Positions 14,832 to 17,028 of a stretch of 17,028 nucleotides of DNA are shown here, piece after piece. The notes under the pieces were generated by a model. It ran no database searches. It worked only from the letters and a program-made list of their open reading frames with translations, and had not been told where the DNA came from. The stretch covers positions 1-17,028 of the forward strand of contig JAEDIJ010000040.1 of NCBI GenBank assembly GCA_016292515.1, read 5' to 3'. The position numbers and the translations under genes are program-made. The DNA is from Victivallaceae bacterium (GTDB lineage: Bacteria > Verrucomicrobiota > Lentisphaeria > Victivallales > Victivallaceae). How positions within the stretch are numbered: position 1 is the first letter of the stretch; every line of letters begins with the position of its first letter.

Positions 14832-15005
14832 GCCCTGATGACCGGCTCTTGAGAGAAACACCGCAAATGGTTGCGAAAAACACCGCTTTTTGAGCGGATA
14901 ACTTACCGATAACTTACCACCTGAATAGCCCCTTTTCAAGCTCAAATCACCAGAATCTCGAAAGAAAATAACTTACCAGCTACCGAAGAAAAAGCTTTTC
15001 CCCCG

Positions 15006-15033
15006 TTGCTTTTTCCCGAAAAGCGGCTATATT
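15006..15033 (+). promoter_or_regulatory. Promoter of the methyltransferase-vsr cassette
   Basis: TTGCTT (15006-15011) and TATATT (15028-15033) are separated by 16 bases and lie 49 bases ahead of the ATG. The cassette therefore uses the same promoter type as the host genes around it. Confidence 0.6.
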
Positions 15034-15081
15034 CTCTTGTGTTGCATCGTTTCATAACCATCAGCGGAGTATTTCATCATC

Positions 15082-16287
15082 ATGAAAGTCAAGGTTAGCA
15101 AGAAAGAAGACTCCACAAAAGAGTTACAGAAGGTAGATGTCATCGCTCTGCAAAAAGAGAATGATGAATTAAAACGTACCTGTGCTCAACTGCAAAAGGA
15201 AGCAAAAGAGCGGCATGAGTATAACATAAAGCCTTTTGCTCCCGATATGATCATCGGCGGCCCCCCGTGTCAGGACTTTTCTCATGCGGGTAAGCGTCAA
15301 GAGGGGAAACGGGCGAGCCTGACAGAAGCATACGCAAGGATTGTTAGTCAGATTTCGCCAGAATGGTTTGTTATGGAAAATGTCGACCGCGCGCAGCAGA
15401 GTGAAGCATATAAACGAGCGAGAGCGATCTTGAAAGAGGCTGGCTATGGACTCACCGAGCATATTTACGATGCCTCCTTGTGTGGAGCACCGCAAAAAAG
15501 AAAGCGTTTCATCTGTATCGGGAAAAAAGGCGAAGCGGACAGATTTTTGGAGCAAATAATTCTTGATAATGAGGCGAAGACGCCGATGACAATGAGGGAC
15601 TACTTCGGCGATTCTCTTGGCATAAACTACTATTACAGACATCCACGCAATTATAACAGGAGAGGATTCTTCTCTATGGATGAGCCGTCCCCGACTATTC
15701 GCGGAGTTAATCGTCCCGTTCCACATGGCTACACACGACATCCAAACGATCCTGAATGCATAGAGGGATTGCGCCCGCTGACAACAGAAGAACGTGCTCA
15801 AGTCCAGACATTCCCAAAGGATTTCGTTTTCAGCGGATCGAAAACCGATTTGGAACAGATAATTGGAAATGCCGTGCCCGTAAAATTGGCCGAGTTCGTT
15901 GCCCGCAGAATATCTGATTACCGCAATAAACTAAGCGAACAGTGTTGCGAGTTTATGCGGTCTTGGTTGATTGAAAAAAAGGAGATATCCGCTGTATCCG
16001 CCAAGGATGTTATTTCCAGAATCAACAGAGTTAGATGCCTTACTCCAATTACTCATGCAGATACGGCAATTGATGTGAACTATCGGCTCGCGAAGACTCC
16101 TGCCTTCGGAGAAATGTCATCTTGCGTAAAATCGCAAATGAAGAGAGCTATTGCACTTTATTTTGAGTTCATCGAACAGACACAAAAATCTGCGTTTGAT
16201 GATTCCTTGCCTACGGATTCTGCGCGGTTGGATCAAGAGTACCGTCAAAAAAGACGTGCCACCCAAGAAGAATTGGCTTTCCGCTGA
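15082..16287 (+). CDS. C5-cytosine DNA methyltransferase lacking the usual N-terminal SAM-binding motif
   Basis: This family transfers methyl groups from S-adenosylmethionine to C5 of cytosine in a target sequence. Clear motifs are IV (GGPPCQDFSHAG, catalytic Cys63), VI (ENV, 99-101), VIII (QKRKR, 138-142), IX (RPLTTEERAQVQTFP, 231-245) and X (GNAVP, 262-266). A target-recognition region of about 85 residues lies between VIII and IX. Motif I (FxGxG) and motifs II-III are not present. The first 50 residues are a charged coiled-coil-like stretch, and the upstream frame closes at a TAA 25 bases before the ATG. A helical C-terminal extension (about 280-401) is not a standard part of the family. 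The GGAG site is rather far (12 bases). Base composition is visibly AT-richer than the host genes. Its stop overlaps the vsr start. It may be a split, divergent or inactive enzyme. Confidence 0.83.
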   Translation: MKVKVSKKEDSTKELQKVDVIALQKENDELKRTCAQLQKEAKERHEYNIKPFAPDMIIGGPPCQDFSHAGKRQEGKRASLTEAYARIVSQISPEWFVMENVDRAQQSEAYKRARAILKEAGYGLTEHIYDASLCGAPQKRKRFICIGKKGEADRFLEQIILDNEAKTPMTMRDYFGDSLGINYYYRHPRNYNRRGFFSMDEPSPTIRGVNRPVPHGYTRHPNDPECIEGLRPLTTEERAQVQTFPKDFVFSGSKTDLEQIIGNAVPVKLAEFVARRISDYRNKLSEQCCEFMRSWLIEKKEISAVSAKDVISRINRVRCLTPITHADTAIDVNYRLAKTPAFGEMSSCVKSQMKRAIALYFEFIEQTQKSAFDDSLPTDSARLDQEYRQKRRATQEELAFR

Positions 16288-16673
16288 TGGATTGTTTTGA
16301 TCCCGCGACACGCAGACGAGTAATGCAGCGAGTTCGATCGAATGACACAACTCCTGAGCTTGTGGTGCGCTCGTTTCTTTTCCGGCAAGGATTTCGCTTT
16401 CGGCTTCACGTTAGGGATCTGCCTGGACAACCTGATATTGTTCTCCCTAAATATCGGACTGTTGTCGAGGTTCGCGGATGTTTTTGGCATCGCCATCCAG
16501 GATGCAAGCGTGCCACAATGCCATCGTCTAATAAAGCATTCTGGGATGCAAAGTTCACCCGCAATGTTGAACGAGACAAAAAGAACGAAATGCTTTTAAG
16601 TGAACTCGGGTGGAGAGTCATTGTTGTATGGGAGTGTTCTGTTAAGCAGAAAAACTTTCTACAAACTTGGTAA
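16287..16673 (+). CDS. vsr: Very-short-patch repair (Vsr) T:G mismatch endonuclease
   Basis: Vsr nicks 5' of the T in T:G mismatches arising from deamination of 5-methylcytosine, starting repair back to C:G. At 128 residues it has close to the usual length. By alignment from memory with E. coli Vsr, Glu24 and Asp50 (PGQPD), Trp67 and His68 (GCFWH) match catalytic or intercalating residues, and Cys65, His70, Cys73 and Cys117 (WEC) match the zinc ligands. The residue before GCFWH, usually His, is Arg63, which may affect catalysis. The start overlaps the methyltransferase stop (TGATG), so the two are translationally coupled, as expected for a modification-repair pair. No restriction endonuclease is identifiable in the window. 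Confidence 0.93.
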   Translation: MDCFDPATRRRVMQRVRSNDTTPELVVRSFLFRQGFRFRLHVRDLPGQPDIVLPKYRTVVEVRGCFWHRHPGCKRATMPSSNKAFWDAKFTRNVERDKKNEMLLSELGWRVIVVWECSVKQKNFLQTW

Positions 16674-17028
16674 TATCCGATATTTTGCGCACATTTGTTC
16701 CTGACGCATTGTAAAACTGCTCCACCATTTTTTGCCTAATGCCAAGTGTCACGCGCTTGGGCTTTTGTTTTAACGCATTTCACCGTAAGAAATCGGTTGT
16801 TTTAACACATCGGCAAATTGTTAGAATCTGCGTTTTCTCAAAAATCCCGTAAAAACCGGCAAAAAAGTGCGTTTTTCTATCTTGACCGCGTGTGGGTACA
16901 CGCGATTTGAGAAAAGTTGCAAGTCGTTGAAAATCAACAATATTATTGAAAAAGGTAACGAAACCACACAAAAATTTCATTCAGGCGGTAGGCGCGTGAA
17001 TAAAAGCAGGGTGAAATCTATTTTTGAC
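16674..17028. other. AT-rich region downstream of vsr with repeats and hairpins, no clear gene
   Basis: No convincing gene is seen in these 355 bases. It holds a terminator (16742-16771). TTGTTTTAACRCAT occurs twice (16765-16778 and 16797-16810; one mismatch, 32 bases apart). There is a hairpin CGCGTGT-GGGT-ACACGCG (16887-16904) and a small one GTTGA-AAA-TCAAC (16926-16938). A GTG at 16996 preceded by GGCGGTAGG could open a gene running off the window (first residues MNKSRVKSIFD), but too little is present to judge. Confidence 0.35.
16742..16771 (+). terminator. Intrinsic terminator of the methyltransferase-vsr operon
   Basis: CCAAGTG (16742-16748) pairs with CGCTTGG (16754-16760), one G-U pair included, across a five-base loop. 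GCTTTTGTTTT follows. It lies about 70 bases after the vsr stop codon. Confidence 0.6.

Larger units (their letters stand above)
14774..15081. other. AT-rich junction between tRNA-Phe and the methyltransferase, with three ATAACTTACC repeats
   Basis: No gene is visible in these 308 bases. A hairpin with arms at 14793-14800 and 14815-14822 (GCTGTAAG/CTTACAGC) is followed by a T-rich run and could end the tRNA-Phe transcript. ATAACTTACC occurs three times (14898-14907, 14909-14918, 14968-14977). The first two belong to a perfect 11-base tandem of GATAACTTACC (14897-14918). AAACACCGC occurs at 14856-14864 and 14878-14886. Direct repeats beside a tRNA 3' end suggest the arm-type binding sites of an integrase or a repressor, but no integrase gene lies in the window. 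Confidence 0.45.

Noticed and set aside
14524..14945. Minus-strand open frames of 119 and 78 residues across the tRNA genes
   Set aside because: They are antisense translations of tRNA-Glu and tRNA-Phe, a well-known source of false proteins.
16780..16980. 66-residue minus-strand open frame near the right edge
   Set aside because: It covers hairpins and AT-rich repeats, shows no ribosome-binding site and has no protein-like pattern.
14774..17028. CRISPR array
   Set aside because: The short repeats here are not regularly spaced by unique spacers of uniform length and no cas gene is present.

Overview
The window looks like a chromosomal segment from an anaerobic, fairly GC-rich bacterium. The clues are an oxygen-sensitive style flavin/iron-sulfur electron-transfer operon, a class I (archaeal-type) lysyl-tRNA synthetase, and the GGGtGRT/NifU-like gene pair common in anaerobes. 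A member of the PVC group such as Lentisphaerota/Victivallales is my best guess, but this is recollection of gene style and not proven by any marker gene here.

Layout, left to right. 1-165: hairpin-rich repeat-like intergenic DNA and the terminator of a minus-strand operon. 166-1887 (minus): a NifU-like iron-sulfur scaffold protein followed by a GGGtGRT protein. A divergent promoter region (1888-2101) separates them from a plus-strand unit encoding class I LysRS with a fused C-terminal tRNA-binding domain (2102-4141) and a secreted, redox-dead thioredoxin-fold protein (4168-5283). 5393-9587: a translationally coupled three-gene operon (NuoE-like, NuoF/HydB-like, and a GltD/NfnB-like subunit with a NuoG-type N-terminus). 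It resembles the Stn (Sporomusa-type Nfn) NADPH:NAD+/ferredoxin transhydrogenase, which couples the NADH, NADPH and ferredoxin pools. It ends in a strong terminator. 9656-12974: mtaB-type methylthiotransferase, gpsA, a compact site-2 protease and a Nudix hydrolase. 13017-14463: an ECF-like sigma factor, a small single-pass membrane protein and an exported helical protein, an arrangement like the CnrH-CnrY-CnrX sigma/anti-sigma/periplasmic-sensor systems. 14505-14773: tRNA-Glu(CTC) and tRNA-Phe(GAA).

Immediately after tRNA-Phe the base composition drops and the style of DNA changes. Here lies an apparently acquired cassette: a C5-cytosine DNA methyltransferase (15082-16287) overlapping a Vsr-type mismatch endonuclease gene (16287-16673), followed by a terminator and AT-rich repeat-bearing DNA to the window end. 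The methyltransferase has the catalytic half of the family motifs but no visible SAM-binding motif I at its N-terminus, although it has its own promoter. This makes it the oddest gene in the window.

A strikingly regular promoter recurs in front of both host and cassette genes: TTGNNN, 16-17 bases, then TATATT or a close variant. The lysS and gpsA leaders also share an exact 12-base sequence just downstream of the -10 element.
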